From assembly GCF_000695685.1 (NCBI RefSeq), contig NZ_JFFR01000031.1, positions 32,475 to 96,474 on the forward strand: a stretch of 64,000 nt of DNA, read 5' to 3'. The stretch comes from Vibrio fortis. Its GTDB lineage: Bacteria; Pseudomonadota; Gammaproteobacteria; Enterobacterales; Vibrionaceae. The position numbers and the translations under genes were made by a program. The notes under the pieces are model-generated. The model saw nothing but the letters and a program-made list of their open reading frames with translations, was not told where the DNA came from and searched no databases. Of the stretch, positions 53,902-63,405 are shown in pieces; positions within the stretch are counted from its first letter, which is position 1; each line of letters starts with the position of its first letter.

Positions 53902-54402
53902 TTACTCCGAAATAGATTCAACAGTTAGACCACGTTTAGCAGCAACCATTTCTGGTGACTTAACGTCTACTAGAGCACCAATCGTTGCACGAACGATGTT
54001 GATTGGGTTCGTAGAACCGTATGCTTTAGAAAGTACGTTGTGTACACCTGCAACTTCAAGTACAGCACGCATTGCACCACCGGCAATTACACCTGTACCT
54101 TCTGCAGCTGGCTGCATGTAAACTTTAGAGCCCGAATGACGACCTTTCACCGGGTGGTGAAGTGTGCCTTCGTTCAGCGCAACAGTAACCATGTTACGAC
54201 GCGCTTTTTCCATTGCTTTTTGGATCGCTGCAGGTACTTCACGAGCTTTGCCGTAACCGAAACCTACACGACCGTTACCGTCACCAACTACTGTTAGTGC
54301 AGTGAAGCTCATGATTCGACCACCTTTAACCGTTTTAGAAACACGGTTAACTGCGATCAGCTTTTCTTGCAAATCATTAGCTTGTTGTTGTTCTTTAGCC
54401 AT
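53902..54402 (-). CDS. rpsE: 30S ribosomal protein S5
   Basis: 166-residue S5. The N-terminal double-stranded RNA-binding region has LIAVNRVSKTVKGGRIMSFTAL (KVVKGGR-type spectinomycin loop is present), then the C-terminal domain with NVLSKAYGSTNPINIVRATI. Confidence 0.98.
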   Translation of the reverse strand: MAKEQQQANDLQEKLIAVNRVSKTVKGGRIMSFTALTVVGDGNGRVGFGYGKAREVPAAIQKAMEKARRNMVTVALNEGTLHHPVKGRHSGSKVYMQPAAEGTGVIAGGAMRAVLEVAGVHNVLSKAYGSTNPINIVRATIGALVDVKSPEMVAAKRGLTVESISE

Positions 54403-54416
54403 CTTCCAACCCTACC

Positions 54417-54770
54417 TTAGAATTTCAGACCAGCTTCGCGAGCAGAATCTGCTAGCGCCGCTACTCGACCGTGGTATTGGAAACCAGAACGATCAAATGC
54501 AACAGCAGTTACGCCTTTTTCAAGAGCGCGCTCAGCAACAGCTTTACCTACTGCTTTAGCTGCATCGATGTTACCAGTGTTCTTAACTTGCTCACGGATC
54601 GCTTTTTCTACAGTAGAAGCAGCTGCGATAACCTCAGAGCCGTTTGCCGCGATAACTTGTGCGTATACGTGACGAGGAGTACGGTGTACTACTAGACGCT
54701 CAACGCGAAGTTCTGCAATCTTACGACGTGCACGTGTAGCACGACGGATGCGAGATGCTTTCTTATCCAT
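54417..54770 (-). CDS. rplR: 50S ribosomal protein L18
   Basis: 117-residue L18, a 5S rRNA-binding protein; RRATRARRKIAELRVERLVVHRTPRHVYAQV and the C-terminal FDRSGFQYHGRVAALADSAREAGLKF are typical. It lies between rplF and rpsE. Confidence 0.98.
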   Translation of the reverse strand: MDKKASRIRRATRARRKIAELRVERLVVHRTPRHVYAQVIAANGSEVIAAASTVEKAIREQVKNTGNIDAAKAVGKAVAERALEKGVTAVAFDRSGFQYHGRVAALADSAREAGLKF

Positions 54771-54779
54771 AGTGATACC

Positions 54780-55313
54780 TTACTTCTTCTTAGCTTCTTT
54801 AGTACGCACATTTTCATCTGCGTAACGTACACCTTTGCCTTTGTATGGCTCAGGTTCACGGTAAGAACGAATGTCAGCCGCAACTTGACCAACTAGTTGC
54901 TTGTCACAACCAGTTACAACGATCTCAGTTTGGCTAGGGCACTCAGCTTTAATACCTTCAGGTAGAGCGTGCTCTACTGGGTGAGAAAAACCAAGAGTTA
55001 GAGCTACAGAGTTGCCTTTCATAGCAGCACGGTAACCAACACCCTTTAGAGTTAGCTTCTTAGTGAAGCCCTCAGTAACACCCACAACCATGTTGTTAAC
55101 TAGAGCGCGAGCTGTACCAGCTTGTGCCCATGCGTTAGCAACACCTTCTTTCGGACCGAAAGTTAGGTTGTTTTCTTCCTGTGCGATAACTACGGCGTCG
55201 TTAAGAACGCGAGTAAGCTCACCTTTACCACCTTTTACAGTGATTTCTTGGCCGTTTAGTTTCACCTCTACGCCAGCTGGAATAGCGACAGGTGCTTTAG
55301 CAACACGAGACAT
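54780..55313 (-). CDS. rplF: 50S ribosomal protein L6
   Basis: 177-residue L6 with two repeats and the conserved EPEPYKGKGVRYADENVRTKEAKKK-type C-terminus. It follows rpsH by 13 bases. Confidence 0.98.
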   Translation of the reverse strand: MSRVAKAPVAIPAGVEVKLNGQEITVKGGKGELTRVLNDAVVIAQEENNLTFGPKEGVANAWAQAGTARALVNNMVVGVTEGFTKKLTLKGVGYRAAMKGNSVALTLGFSHPVEHALPEGIKAECPSQTEIVVTGCDKQLVGQVAADIRSYREPEPYKGKGVRYADENVRTKEAKKK

Positions 55314-55326
55314 AATCTACTCCTTA

Positions 55327-55719
55327 TTAAGCTACGTAACAGATGATTTCACCGCCAAGACCTGCTTTGCGAGCAGCACGGTCAGTCATAAGACCCTTGG
55401 AAGTAGAAACAACTGCAATACCAAGACCACCCATCACTGTTGGTAGCGAGTCTTTATTTTTATAAACTCGTAGACCAGGGCGTGATACGCGCTTGATTTG
55501 CTCGATTACAGGTTTAGCTTGGAAGTACTTAAGAGTAACTTCTAGCTCAGGTTTTGCTTCGCCTTCTACAGCGAAGTCAGTGATGTAACCTTCAGCTTTT
55601 AGTAGTGCAGCAATTGCAACTTTAAGCTTTGAAGAAGGCATTTTAACAGCAACTTTGTTTGCTGCCTGACCGTTACGAACGCGGGTCAGCATATCCGAAA
55701 TCGGATCTTGCATGCTCAT
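55327..55719 (-). CDS. rpsH: 30S ribosomal protein S8
   Basis: 130-residue S8, 16S central-domain binder and translational repressor of the spc operon in enterobacteria. Begins MSMQDPISDMLTRVRNGQ and ends GLGGEIICYVA. In its usual place after rpsN. Confidence 0.98.
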   Translation of the reverse strand: MSMQDPISDMLTRVRNGQAANKVAVKMPSSKLKVAIAALLKAEGYITDFAVEGEAKPELEVTLKYFQAKPVIEQIKRVSRPGLRVYKNKDSLPTVMGGLGIAVVSTSKGLMTDRAARKAGLGGEIICYVA

Positions 55720-55748
55720 AAGATTTACTCCAAATGATTAAGTGGCAA

Positions 55749-56054
55749 TTACCAGCTAGCCTTACGAAGTCCAGGAATCTCGCCTTTCATGCAAGCTTCA
55801 CGAACTTTGATACGGCTTAGACCGAACTTACGTAGGTAACCGTGTGGACGACCAGTTTGGTTACAACGGTTGCGCTGACGTGATGCACTTGAATCACGTG
55901 GAAGAGCTTGCAGTTTAAGTACTGCGTTCCAACGATCTTCTTCAGATGCGTTTACATCGCTGATTAGAGCTTTAAGTGCTGAACGCTTTTCAGCGAATTT
56001 AGCAACTAGCTTCGCACGCTTAGCTTCACGTGCTTTCATTGATTGTTTAGCCAT
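55749..56054 (-). CDS. rpsN: 30S ribosomal protein S14
   Basis: 101-residue long form of S14 without the CxxC zinc-ribbon cysteines; only isolated cysteines are seen (RNRCNQTGRPHGYLRKFGLSR). So it does not need zinc, in contrast to the L36 in the same operon. It follows rplE. Confidence 0.97.
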   Translation of the reverse strand: MAKQSMKAREAKRAKLVAKFAEKRSALKALISDVNASEEDRWNAVLKLQALPRDSSASRQRNRCNQTGRPHGYLRKFGLSRIKVREACMKGEIPGLRKASW

Positions 56055-56071
56055 AACAGTAACCCTTCACC

Positions 56072-56611
56072 TTACTTACGGAATGGGAAGTTAAAGGCAG
56101 CCAGCAGAGCACGGCCTTCCGAATCAGTGCCAGCAGACGTCGTGATAGTAATATCAAGACCGCGTACACGATCGACTTTATCGTAGTCGATTTCCGGGAA
56201 GATGATTTGCTCGCGAACGCCCATGCTGTAGTTACCGCGACCGTCAAAAGACTTAGCGCTAACACCACGGAAATCACGTACACGTGGAAGAGCGATAGAG
56301 ATAAGACGCTCTAGGAACTCCCACATACGTTCGCCACGTAAGGTTACTTTACAACCAATTGGGTAGCCTTCACGAATTTTGAAACCTGCAACAGATTTAC
56401 GCGCTTTAGTGATAAGTGGCTTTTGACCAGAGATCGTTGCCATATCAGCTGCTGCGTTTTCTAGCAGTTTCTTATCGTTGATTGCTTCACCAACGCCCAT
56501 GTTTAGGGTGATTTTCTCAATCCTAGGGACTTGCATGACGCTTGTGTAGCCGAACTCTTTGGTAAGCTCAGCGACTACAGACGACTTGTAGTAATCATGC
56601 AGTTTCGCCAT
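56072..56611 (-). CDS. rplE: 50S ribosomal protein L5
   Basis: 179-residue L5, 5S rRNA-binding protein. Begins MAKLHDYYKSSVVAELTKEF and has KSVAGFKIREGYPIGCKVTLRG and the C-terminal DREGRALLAAFNFPFRK-like end. Downstream of rplX. Confidence 0.98.
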   Translation of the reverse strand: MAKLHDYYKSSVVAELTKEFGYTSVMQVPRIEKITLNMGVGEAINDKKLLENAAADMATISGQKPLITKARKSVAGFKIREGYPIGCKVTLRGERMWEFLERLISIALPRVRDFRGVSAKSFDGRGNYSMGVREQIIFPEIDYDKVDRVRGLDITITTSAGTDSEGRALLAAFNFPFRK

Positions 56612-56635
56612 AGTAGAACTCCAAATTACTTCTAA

Positions 56636-56953
56636 TTAGTTAGAAACAGTTTCGCCGTTAGACTTAAAGAAACGAACTTTCTTACCATCTTCGATACGGA
56701 AACCGATGCGGTCTGCTTTACCAGTAGCCGCGTTAAAGATTGCAACGTTAGAAGCATCGATTGCTGCTTCTTGTTCAACGATGCCACCTTGCTGACCTAG
56801 AGCCGGTTGAGGCTTTTGGTGCTTCTTCACAAGGTTGATACCTTCAACGATAACTTTACCAGTTGTCAGAACCTTAGTTACTTTACCTTTCTTGCCTTTA
56901 TCTTTACCAGCAAGAATGATTACTTCGTCATTACGACGGATTTTAGCTGCCAT
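56636..56953 (-). CDS. rplX: 50S ribosomal protein L24
   Basis: 105-residue L24 with an N-terminal KOW motif (DEVIILAGKDKGKKGKV). Begins MAAKIRRND. Twenty-four bases before rplE; in E. coli S8 binds the rplX-rplE junction to repress the operon, and similar control is plausible here. Confidence 0.98.
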   Translation of the reverse strand: MAAKIRRNDEVIILAGKDKGKKGKVTKVLTTGKVIVEGINLVKKHQKPQPALGQQGGIVEQEAAIDASNVAIFNAATGKADRIGFRIEDGKKVRFFKSNGETVSN

Positions 56954-56964
56954 GTTGCCGCTCC

Positions 56965-57336
56965 TTACAGAACTTCAGGTGCTAGTGACACAATTTTCAT
57001 GAATTTCGCGTTACGAAGTTCACGAGTCACAGGACCAAAGATACGTGTGCCGACTGGTTGCTCAGTAGTGTCGTTTAACAATACACAAGCATTACTGTCG
57101 AAGCGAATGACAGAACCGTCTGGGCGACGAACGCCTTTACGGGTGCGCACTACAACCGCCTTCAGAACATCACCTTTTTTTACTTTACCGCGAGGAATTG
57201 CTTCCTTAACTGTAACTTTGATGATGTCACCGATATGTGCATAACGACGGTGAGAGCCACCCAGAACCTTAATACACATTACCTTGCGCGCGCCAGAGTT
57301 ATCTGCTGCGTCAAGTGTACTTTGCATCTGGATCAT
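56965..57336 (-). CDS. rplN: 50S ribosomal protein L14
   Basis: 123-residue L14, first gene of the spc operon. Begins MIQMQSTLDAADNSGARKVMCIKVLGGSH and ends with KIVSLAPEVL. It follows a 162-base gap that holds a terminator and an extended -10 promoter, so the spc operon has its own start. Confidence 0.98.
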   Translation of the reverse strand: MIQMQSTLDAADNSGARKVMCIKVLGGSHRRYAHIGDIIKVTVKEAIPRGKVKKGDVLKAVVVRTRKGVRRPDGSVIRFDSNACVLLNDTTEQPVGTRIFGPVTRELRNAKFMKIVSLAPEVL

Positions 57337-57365
57337 TGTTAGTGCTCCGCTAAATATTAAAACTA

Positions 57366-57411
57366 GACCCTCTCGGGTCGGGCTGCCTCTTTAAAAGGGA
57401 CGCGAATTGTA
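57366..57411 (-). promoter_or_regulatory. Probable spc operon promoter and leader hairpin
   Basis: An extended -10 element (TGGTACAAT, minus strand, -10 at 57406-57411) lies 75 bases before rplN. A GACCC/GGGTC hairpin with a GAGA loop (57366-57379) sits in the expected leader. No good -35 is visible. Confidence 0.45.
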
Positions 57412-57435
57412 CCACCCTTTTTTGGAATTGGGTAG

Positions 57436-57476
57436 ACAAAAAACAAGCGGCCCCAAAAAATATTTTGGAGCCGCTT
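57436..57476 (-). terminator. Terminator between the S10 and spc operons
   Basis: On the minus strand the arms AAGCGGCTCCAAAA and TTTTGGGGCCGCTT pair with one G-U pair around a short AT-rich loop, and six T residues follow. It lies 20 bases after rpsQ, dividing the S10 from the spc operon. Confidence 0.88.
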
Positions 57477-57498
57477 ATAAGTTATAGAATTACAAAGA

Positions 57499-57753
57499 TT
57501 AAATCTTCGCTTTTTCTAGAACTTTAACCAATGTCCAAGACTTAGTCTTAGACAGAGGACGACACTCAGCGATTTCAACTTTGTCGCCTAGGCCACAAGT
57601 GTTGTCTTCGTCGTGTGCGTGTACTTTAGTCGTGCGCTTAACGTATTTACCGTAAATTGGGTGTTTTACAGTACGCTCGATAGCAACAACGATAGACTTG
57701 TCCATCTTGTCACTAATTACACGACCTTGCTGGATGCGGTTAGTTTCGCTCAT
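57499..57753 (-). CDS. rpsQ: 30S ribosomal protein S17
   Basis: 84-residue S17, last gene of the S10 operon. Begins MSETNRIQQGRVISDKMDKS and ends LVKVLEKAKI. The start overlaps the rpmC stop by one base, and a strong terminator follows. Confidence 0.98.
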   Translation of the reverse strand: MSETNRIQQGRVISDKMDKSIVVAIERTVKHPIYGKYVKRTTKVHAHDEDNTCGLGDKVEIAECRPLSKTKSWTLVKVLEKAKI

Positions 57754-57944
57754 TATGCGCCTGCCTTTTCAGTCAAAACAGTTTTCACACGTGCGATATC
57801 ACGGCGTACAGCTTTTAGAGTATGAGTTTGCTGAAGCTGACCAGTAGCAGCCTGCATGCGCAGGTTGAACTGTTCGCGTAGCAAATTCAATAGCTCAGCG
57901 TTAAGCTCTTCAACGTTCTTTTCGCGTAGATCTTGTGCTTTCAT
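57753..57944 (-). CDS. rpmC: 50S ribosomal protein L29
   Basis: 63-residue helical L29; MKAQDLREKNVEELNAELLNLLREQFNLRMQ is characteristic. It overlaps both neighbours by one base (rplP stop and rpsQ start). Confidence 0.97.
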   Translation of the reverse strand: MKAQDLREKNVEELNAELLNLLREQFNLRMQAATGQLQQTHTLKAVRRDIARVKTVLTEKAGA

Positions 57945-58354
57945 TACATCACCTGCTTAGTTACAAAAGTAGTTTTAACAGGCAGTTTACGTGCCGCTAG
58001 GCGGAACGCTTCACGTGCCAACTCTTCTGGTACGCCATTCATTTCGTACATAACCTTACCAGGTTGGATTTGTGCTACCCAGTACTCAACGTTACCTTTA
58101 CCTTTACCTTGACGAACTTCAAGAGGTTTTTCAGTAATCGGTTTGTCTGGGAAGATACGAATCCAGATTTGACCTTGACGCTTAATGTGACGTGTCATAG
58201 CACGACGAGCCGCTTCGATTTGACGAGCAGTAATACGTCCGCGACCAACAGCTTTAAGACCGAATTCGCCGAAGCTTACTTCAGTGCCTTTAGCTAGACC
58301 ACGGTTACGACCAGTCTGAACCTTGCGGAACTTAGTACGTTTTGGTTGTAGCAT
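57944..58354 (-). CDS. rplP: 50S ribosomal protein L16
   Basis: 136-residue L16 at the peptidyl-transferase centre side. MLQPKRTKFRKVQTGRNRGLAKG and the arginine-rich AARRAMTRHIKRQGQIWIRIFPDKP segment are diagnostic. It overlaps rpmC by one base. Confidence 0.98.
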   Translation of the reverse strand: MLQPKRTKFRKVQTGRNRGLAKGTEVSFGEFGLKAVGRGRITARQIEAARRAMTRHIKRQGQIWIRIFPDKPITEKPLEVRQGKGKGNVEYWVAQIQPGKVMYEMNGVPEELAREAFRLAARKLPVKTTFVTKQVM

Positions 58355-58365
58355 CGTTCGACTCC

Positions 58366-59064
58366 TTACTTACGGCCTTTACGCTGCTTCTTAGGCTTAT
58401 CGCCTTTAGGCTCTACTGCGTTAGCAGCTGGCATACCGCCTAGAATCTCACCTTTGAAGATCCAAACTTTAATGCCGATCACACCGTATTGAGTGTGAGC
58501 CGAAGAAGTTGCGTAATCAATGTCTGCACGTAGAGTGTGTAGAGGCACACGGCCTTCACGGTACCACTCAGAACGTGCGATTTCAGCGCCGCCTAGACGA
58601 CCGCTTACTTCCACTTTGATACCTTTAGCGCCTAGACGCATTGCGTTTTGTACTGCGCGCTTCATAGCACGACGGAACATAACACGACGCTCTAGTTGAG
58701 ACGCGATGCTATCAGCTACTAGCTGACCATCTAGCTCAGGCTTACGTACTTCAGCGATGTTAATCTGCGCTGGTACACCTGCGATTTTAGCTACAGCTGC
58801 GCGTAGCTTCTCAACGTCTTCACCTTTCTTACCGATAACAACGCCAGGACGAGCAGTGTGAATTGTCACACGGATGCTCTTAGCTGGACGCTCGATAACG
58901 ATACGAGATAGTGATGCTTTTTGTAGTTCCTTAGTAAGGAACTGACGTACCTTGAAGTCGCCGTCTAGGTTGTCAGCGAAATCTTTGGTGTTAGCAAACC
59001 ATGTAGCATTCCAAGGCTTAACGATGCCAAGACGAATACCATTAGGATGTACTTTCTGACCCAT
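58366..59064 (-). CDS. rpsC: 30S ribosomal protein S3
   Basis: 232-residue S3 with the KH domain (GVVIGKKGEDVEKLRAAVAKIAG, about 75-97) and the C-terminal domain ending in a basic PKGDKPKKQRKGRK tail. Starts MGQKVHPNGIRLGIVKPW. It precedes rplP by 11 bases. Confidence 0.98.
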   Translation of the reverse strand: MGQKVHPNGIRLGIVKPWNATWFANTKDFADNLDGDFKVRQFLTKELQKASLSRIVIERPAKSIRVTIHTARPGVVIGKKGEDVEKLRAAVAKIAGVPAQINIAEVRKPELDGQLVADSIASQLERRVMFRRAMKRAVQNAMRLGAKGIKVEVSGRLGGAEIARSEWYREGRVPLHTLRADIDYATSSAHTQYGVIGIKVWIFKGEILGGMPAANAVEPKGDKPKKQRKGRK

Positions 59065-59082
59065 TGCTTACTCTCCTAGTCT

Positions 59083-59415
59083 CTAGCGATCTGCTACAAC
59101 AACAGTGATGTGGCTTGAACGCTTCAAGATACGATCCGCACGGCCTTTAGCACGAGGCATAATACGCTTCATGATAGGGCCCTCATCTACGAAGATTTTA
59201 GCGACATTTAGATCGTCGATATCTGCACCTTCGTTATGCTCCGCGTTTGCGATAGCTGACTCTAGAACTTTCTTAACTAGAACAGCAGCTTTTTTGTTGC
59301 TGAAAGTTAGAATTTCTAGAGCTTGGTCTACCGACTTACCGCGAATTTGGTCTGCAACTAAGCGAGCTTTCTGTGGAGAAATACGAGCAAAGTTATGTTT
59401 AGCTAAAGCTTCCAT
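59083..59415 (-). CDS. rplV: 50S ribosomal protein L22
   Basis: 110-residue L22, lining the exit tunnel. I start at the second of two adjacent ATGs (59415) because GGAG is better spaced for it and it gives the family N-terminus MEALAKHNFARISPQKARLVADQIRG. The beta-hairpin MKRIMPRAKGRADRILKRSSHITVVV is present. Confidence 0.97.
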   Translation of the reverse strand: MEALAKHNFARISPQKARLVADQIRGKSVDQALEILTFSNKKAAVLVKKVLESAIANAEHNEGADIDDLNVAKIFVDEGPIMKRIMPRAKGRADRILKRSSHITVVVADR

Positions 59416-59425
59416 CATCTACTCC

Positions 59426-59704
59426 TTACTTCTTCTTAGCTTTCTTATCTGCAGCGTGACCGCGATAAGTACGAGTTGGTGCAAATTCACCCAGTTTGTG
59501 ACCGATCATTTCTTCGGTAACGAAAACTGGAACGTGCTGACGACCATTATGGACAGCGATGGTCAAACCAATCATTGTTGGGATGATCATTGAGCGACGG
59601 GACCAAGTCTTAATAGGCTTTTTGTCTCCGCTTTCCACCGCTTTCTCTACCTTCTTCAGCAAGTGTAGGTCAATAAAAGGACCTTTCTTGAGAGAACGTG
59701 GCAT
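59426..59704 (-). CDS. rpsS: 30S ribosomal protein S19
   Basis: 92-residue S19; begins MPRSLKKGPFIDLHLLKKVEKA and ends with a basic HAADKKAKKK tail. Between rplB and rplV in the S10 operon. Confidence 0.98.
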   Translation of the reverse strand: MPRSLKKGPFIDLHLLKKVEKAVESGDKKPIKTWSRRSMIIPTMIGLTIAVHNGRQHVPVFVTEEMIGHKLGEFAPTRTYRGHAADKKAKKK

Positions 59705-59725
59705 GGCGATTCCTCTTTATATAGA

Positions 59726-60550
<825 letters not shown>

Positions 60551-60565
60551 TTTTAACTACTCCTG

Positions 60566-60868
60566 TTATTCCGCGCCGCCAACGAAGTCAAGATCTTGAC
60601 CTTCTTTCAAAGTAACGTAGGCTTTCTTAACGTCTGAACGACGGCCTTCACGCATACCTTGACGTTTGGTCTTACCCTTAAGAACAAGAGTATTTACAGA
60701 CTTAACTTCAACTTCAAATAGCTTTTCTACAGCTGCTTTGATCTCTTTTTTAGTCGCATCTTTAGCTACTTTGAAAACGATAGTGTTCGCTTTCTCAGCT
60801 GCCATAGTTGCTTTTTCAGAGATGTGCGGAGCACGTAGAACTTTTAAGATACGCTCTTCAGTGATCAT
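60566..60868 (-). CDS. rplW: 50S ribosomal protein L23
   Basis: 100-residue L23 at the tunnel exit, docking site for trigger factor and SRP. Begins MITEERILKVLRAPHISEKAT. It overlaps rplD by four bases. Confidence 0.98.
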   Translation of the reverse strand: MITEERILKVLRAPHISEKATMAAEKANTIVFKVAKDATKKEIKAAVEKLFEVEVKSVNTLVLKGKTKRQGMREGRRSDVKKAYVTLKEGQDLDFVGGAE

Positions 60869-61467
60869 GCTAGCGACTCCTCAACTTGCTTAACTGCGTC
60901 AGCAGTCATTAGAACCTTGTCAAACGCAATTAGAGATACTGGGTCGATACCAGCAACGTCACGCGCGTCAACTTTGTAAAGGTTACGAGCAGCTAAGAAT
61001 AGATTTTCATCTACTTCGCCAGTAACAATCAGAACGTCGCTTAGCTCAAGCTCTTTAAGCTTAGCTACAAGTTCTTTTGTTTTTGGTGCTTCTACTGAGA
61101 AGTTATCAACAACGATTAGACGCTCTTGACGAACAAGCTCAGAAAGAATGCTCTTCATAGCACCGCGGTACATTTTCTTGTTTACTTTTTGGCTGTGATC
61201 TTGAGGTTTCGCAGCAAAAGTAACACCACCTGTACGCCAGATTGGGCTACGAATTGTACCAGCACGTGCGCGGCCAGTACCTTTTTGACGCCATGGCTTA
61301 GCGCCACCGCCAGATACTTCAGAACGAGTCTTTTGAGCACGAGTACCTTGACGAGCACCTGCTGCGTATGCAACAACTACTTGGTGTACAAGAGCTTCGT
61401 TGAAGTCACGTCCGAAAGTAGTCTCGGAAACAGTTAGTGCATCAGCACCTTTAACCATCAATTCCAT
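60865..61467 (-). CDS. rplD: 50S ribosomal protein L4
   Basis: 200-residue L4; it also represses the S10 operon in E. coli. MELMVKGADALTVSETTFGRDFNEALVHQVVVAY and the tunnel loop AKPWRQKGTGRARAGTIRSPIWRTGG are present. Confidence 0.98.
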   Translation of the reverse strand: MELMVKGADALTVSETTFGRDFNEALVHQVVVAYAAGARQGTRAQKTRSEVSGGGAKPWRQKGTGRARAGTIRSPIWRTGGVTFAAKPQDHSQKVNKKMYRGAMKSILSELVRQERLIVVDNFSVEAPKTKELVAKLKELELSDVLIVTGEVDENLFLAARNLYKVDARDVAGIDPVSLIAFDKVLMTADAVKQVEESLA

Positions 61468-61483
61468 TACTTACTCCTAGACG

Positions 61484-62113
61484 TTATGCTTTAACAGCAG
61501 GTTTTACGATCACGTTGCCGCCTGTTGAGCCTGGTACTGCACCTTTAATAAGAAGCAGATTGCGCTCAGCGTCAACACGTACGATCTCTAGGTTTTGAGT
61601 CGTTACACGCTCAGCACCCATGTGACCTGCCATTTTCTTGCCTTTAAACACGCGACCTGGAGTTTGACATTGGCCAATTGAACCCGGTGCACGGTGAGAC
61701 AAAGAGTTACCGTGAGTCATATCTTGAGTAGAGAAGTTCCAACGCTTAACTGCGCCTTGGAAGCCTTTACCTTTAGATGTACCAGTAACGTCTACTTTTT
61801 TAATTTCGTTGAAAAGTTCTACGTTTAGCTCAGCGCCAACTTCAAACTCTTCGCCGTTTTCTAAACGGAATTCCCAAAGACCGCGGCCTGCTTCAACACC
61901 CGCTTTCGCGAAGTGACCAGCTTCAGGCTTAGTTACACGGTTAGCTTTCTTAGCACCAGTAGTTACTTGGATTGCTGCGTAGCCGTCGTTCTCTAGAGTT
62001 TTAACTTGAGAAATACGGTTCGCTTCAACCTCAACAACAGTTACTGGGATAGAAACGCCTTCTTCAGTAAATACGCGGGTCATACCCACTTTACGTCCGA
62101 CTAGACCAATCAT
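61484..62113 (-). CDS. rplC: 50S ribosomal protein L3
   Basis: 209-residue L3, an early 23S assembly protein. MIGLVGRKVGMTRVFTEEGV starts the sequence; KRWNFSTQDMTHGNSLSHRAPGSIGQCQTPGRVFKGKKMAGHMG is the conserved basic core that contains the methylated Gln site. Second gene of the S10 operon. Confidence 0.98.
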   Translation of the reverse strand: MIGLVGRKVGMTRVFTEEGVSIPVTVVEVEANRISQVKTLENDGYAAIQVTTGAKKANRVTKPEAGHFAKAGVEAGRGLWEFRLENGEEFEVGAELNVELFNEIKKVDVTGTSKGKGFQGAVKRWNFSTQDMTHGNSLSHRAPGSIGQCQTPGRVFKGKKMAGHMGAERVTTQNLEIVRVDAERNLLLIKGAVPGSTGGNVIVKPAVKA

Positions 62114-62127
62114 TATTCTTATCTCCC

Positions 62128-62439
62128 TTAACCTAGGCTGATTTGAACATCAACGCCAGCAGCAAGATCAAGACGCATTAGAGCATCAACAGTTTTATCT
62201 GTTGGCTCAACGATGTCGATCAAACGCTTGTGAGTACGGATTTCGTACTGGTCACGTGCATCTTTGTTGACGTGTGGAGAGATAAGAACAGTGAAACGCT
62301 CTTTACGAGTAGGTAGTGGGATAGGACCACGAACCTGTGCGCCAGTACGTTTTGCTGTTTCAACGATTTCCGCAGTAGAAGCGTCGATTAGCTTGTAATC
62401 GAAAGCTTTTAGGCGGATACGAATACGTTGGTTCTGCAT
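62128..62439 (-). CDS. rpsJ: 30S ribosomal protein S10
   Basis: 103-residue S10 (also NusE). I use the ATG at 62439 ([19 protein letters not shown]), which gives the family N-terminus; an ATG five codons upstream is too close to a GGAGCT element. First gene of the S10 operon, behind a long leader. Confidence 0.97.
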
Positions 62440-62679
62440 GAGACAGAGCTCCAATTATTAAAAATTACACAAACAATATCGCCACTCAAACTCGAAAAGA
62501 CGAGAGAATGCCGATTGATTTATGTGAAACCGTAGTATCCAAAATTAGGACACATTGTCAGTTAACTTTTGAAGTAAGATAAACCTACTATTTTTATTAA
62601 CCGCGAACATAAGCTGAGTATACATTACTAGGCAAAGCCTACTCCTCAGTGCTCATTGGTTCACAACCAGCTTAAGCCA
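62440..62679 (-). promoter_or_regulatory. Leader of the S10 operon
   Basis: About 240 bases between the probable start of transcription and rpsJ. In E. coli a 172-base leader binds L4 for feedback control; this region is a candidate for the same role. I have not been able to fold it reliably. No gene is seen here. Confidence 0.55.
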
Positions 62680-62688
62680 GTGCGGTGC

Positions 62689-62716
62689 ATTATACAGATC
62701 ACACTTTGGTATGCAA
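62689..62716 (-). promoter_or_regulatory. Strong promoter of the S10 operon
   Basis: On the minus strand: -35 TTGCAT at 62711-62716 and -10 TATAAT at 62689-62694 with a 16-base spacer, upstream of the S10 leader. This is the best sigma-70 promoter in this part of the window. Confidence 0.75.
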
Positions 62717-62776
62717 GTAGTGTTTGAAAATTAATCGCAAAAACTTCAGAAGCACCCTCCACTCGCCATAGAACGC

Positions 62777-62806
62777 AAAAAGCAGAGGCCGATGCACTCT
62801 GCTTTT
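62777..62806 (-). terminator. Terminator of bfr
   Basis: AAAAGCAGAG / CTCTGCTTTT stem around a nine-base loop; T-run on the minus-strand side. It separates bfr from the S10 operon. Confidence 0.88.
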
Positions 62807-62839
62807 AGTCACTACCTTTTCGACGTTGACTACTTGTTT

Positions 62840-63325
62840 TTAACCATCGTCGTCTTCATCAACATACTGCGCTTGTAGGTAATTTTGAATACCCGTCATC
62901 TTCACAAGACCGAGTTGAGTTTCTAGCCAGTCAACGTGTTCTTCTTCATCTTCCAATATTTCGAGAAACAGATCGCGTGATACATAATCATGAATATCTT
63001 CAGCATACGCGATGGCATTTTTCAGATCAGGAATGGCTTCCATCTCCAACGCGAGATCGCACTCTAGCATCTCTTGCGTATCTTCACCTATTTTGAGTTT
63101 GCCTAGATCTTGCAGATTAGGTAGCCCTTCGAGAAACAAGATTCGTTCTATCAGGTGGTCGGCATGTTTCATCTCATCAATAGATTCATGATATTCCTTA
63201 TCAGCCAAATGCTTTAGACCCCAGTCTTTGTACATTCGCGCATGAAGAAAATATTGGTTAATGGCAACGAGCTCGTTACCAAGAATTTTATTGAGATGTT
63301 GAATTATGATTGGATCGCCTTTCAT
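62840..63325 (-). CDS. bfr: Bacterioferritin Bfr
   Basis: 161-residue heme-containing iron-storage ferritin. Using the ATG at 63325, canonical residues fall in register: ferroxidase-centre Glu18, Glu51, His54, Glu94, Glu127 and His130, and heme ligand Met52. This confirms the start. The GAGGAGAG element precedes it. It follows bfd in the same direction, and a terminator stops it before the S10 promoter. Confidence 0.97.
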   Translation of the reverse strand: MKGDPIIIQHLNKILGNELVAINQYFLHARMYKDWGLKHLADKEYHESIDEMKHADHLIERILFLEGLPNLQDLGKLKIGEDTQEMLECDLALEMEAIPDLKNAIAYAEDIHDYVSRDLFLEILEDEEEHVDWLETQLGLVKMTGIQNYLQAQYVDEDDDG

Positions 63326-63405
63326 GAGCACACTCTCCTCTTCGGTTCTTCTAACTGTAGAACCAAATCAAGAAGTGTCAAAAAGCTTGGTTGAGTTTTA
63401 AGTAA

